Shown: piece by piece, positions 5,228 through 5,609 of the stretch
Layout: every line of letters starts with the position of its first letter
Position numbering within the stretch: position 1 is the stretch's first letter
Origin: an uncultured Chloroflexota bacterium
GTDB taxonomy: Bacteria; Chloroflexota; Dehalococcoidia; UBA3495
Assembly (NCBI GenBank): GCA_913020235.1
Contig: CAJWBT010000171.1
Location: forward strand, 1-5,609
DNA length: 5,609 bases
Direction: 5' to 3'
Translations under genes and position numbers: made by a program
The notes under the pieces: model-generated
What the model was told of the DNA's origin: nothing
The model's database searches: none
Seen by the model: only the letters and a program-made list of their open reading frames with translations

Positions 5228-5609
5228 ATGGGCCTGATTTACGAGAAAAAAGGAAAGGTTGCGTACATAACCATCAACCGCCCCGAGGTTATGAACGCCA
5301 TGGACCCGGAGACATTCCACGAGCTGTCCGAGGCCTGGACCGACGTGCGGGACGATCCGGACGTGTGGTGCGCCATCATTACCGGGGCCGGCGAGAAGGC
5401 CTTCTCCGCGGGGGCCGACCTGCGCAAGCGCATACCGCAAGTGGAAGAGAAGTGGCACTTCTGGCAGACCCAGGAGGAGCAGATTCTCAACCGGGGCCTG
5501 GATATCTGGAAGCCGGTGATCGCGGCGGTCAACGGTTACTGCCTGGGTGGCGGAATGACCCTCCTGCTGGCCACCGACCTTCGGGTGGCCGCCGACCACG
5601 CCAAGTTTG
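5228..5609 (+). CDS. Crotonase-family protein (enoyl-CoA hydratase/isomerase-like), 5' part
   Basis: The first 127 residues are present and the gene continues past the window edge; full-length members have about 260. Crotonases act on acyl-CoA thioesters, for example hydrating enoyl-CoA in fatty-acid or amino-acid breakdown. The N-terminal strands (VAYITINRPEVMNAM) and both oxyanion-hole segments are clear: FSAGADL with A63, and NGYCLGGG with G108. ATDLRVA follows as expected. The residue at the place of the rat hydratase catalytic Glu144 is threonine (T111, in GGGMTLL), so simple enoyl-CoA hydratase activity is doubtful; isomerase, hydrolase or another crotonase reaction is possible. The second glutamate (Glu164 in rat) lies beyond the window. 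ATG 5228 has a very strong GAGGAGG (5215-5221) six bases upstream. The gene follows the transketolase-like gene on the same strand after 180 bases; I see no clear promoter in the gap. Confidence 0.92.
   Translation, partial: MGLIYEKKGKVAYITINRPEVMNAMDPETFHELSEAWTDVRDDPDVWCAIITGAGEKAFSAGADLRKRIPQVEEKWHFWQTQEEQILNRGLDIWKPVIAAVNGYCLGGGMTLLLATDLRVAADHAKF

Noticed and set aside
5147..5599. 150-codon - strand open frame opposite the crotonase
   Set aside because: It is antisense to a clear crotonase reading frame with a strong ribosome binding site.

Overview
The window is 5.6 kb of GC-rich bacterial DNA. It has a complete tRNA-Asp gene, strong Shine-Dalgarno sites, sigma70-like TTGACA boxes and heavily G/C-biased third codon positions. 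The host group cannot be fixed from this stretch; the gene mix would fit an uncultured, metabolically versatile GC-rich bacterium (inference). I see no rRNA, CRISPR array, insertion sequence or phage gene.

Layout, left to right. (1) tRNA-Asp(GTC), 3-78, followed by an intrinsic terminator at 138-163. (2) A metal-dependent amidohydrolase of the imidazolonepropionase/prolidase-like type, + strand, best started at ATG 396 and ending at 1634, with a possible promoter at 306-334. (3) A convergent, unrecognised 153-residue gene on the - strand, 2111 down to 1650, whose stop lies 15 bases beyond the amidohydrolase stop. (4) A 386-base divergent intergenic region with a good promoter (TTGACA-17-CATGAT), three GGAGAC copies and two hairpins. 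(5) A large divergent transketolase-family gene, + strand, 2498-5047, 849 residues. (6) A possible 28-codon ORF that overlaps the transketolase stop by ATGA. (7) A GC-rich hairpin, then the start of a crotonase-family (enoyl-CoA hydratase/isomerase-like) gene at 5228 that runs off the window.

The genes do not form an obvious single pathway. The transketolase-like gene and the crotonase share a strand, but 180 bases separate them, so co-transcription is only possible. The amidohydrolase and the transketolase-like gene each appear to have their own promoter.

The most interesting signals are both in the transketolase-like gene. It has a 12-bp perfect hairpin followed by T residues, shaped like an intrinsic terminator, inside the coding sequence about 80 bases after the start codon. 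Its protein also keeps the transketolase histidines and catalytic glutamate but carries GEF where the cofactor-binding GDG is expected, and is about 180 residues longer than usual. I found no clear sign of a wholly new multi-gene system.
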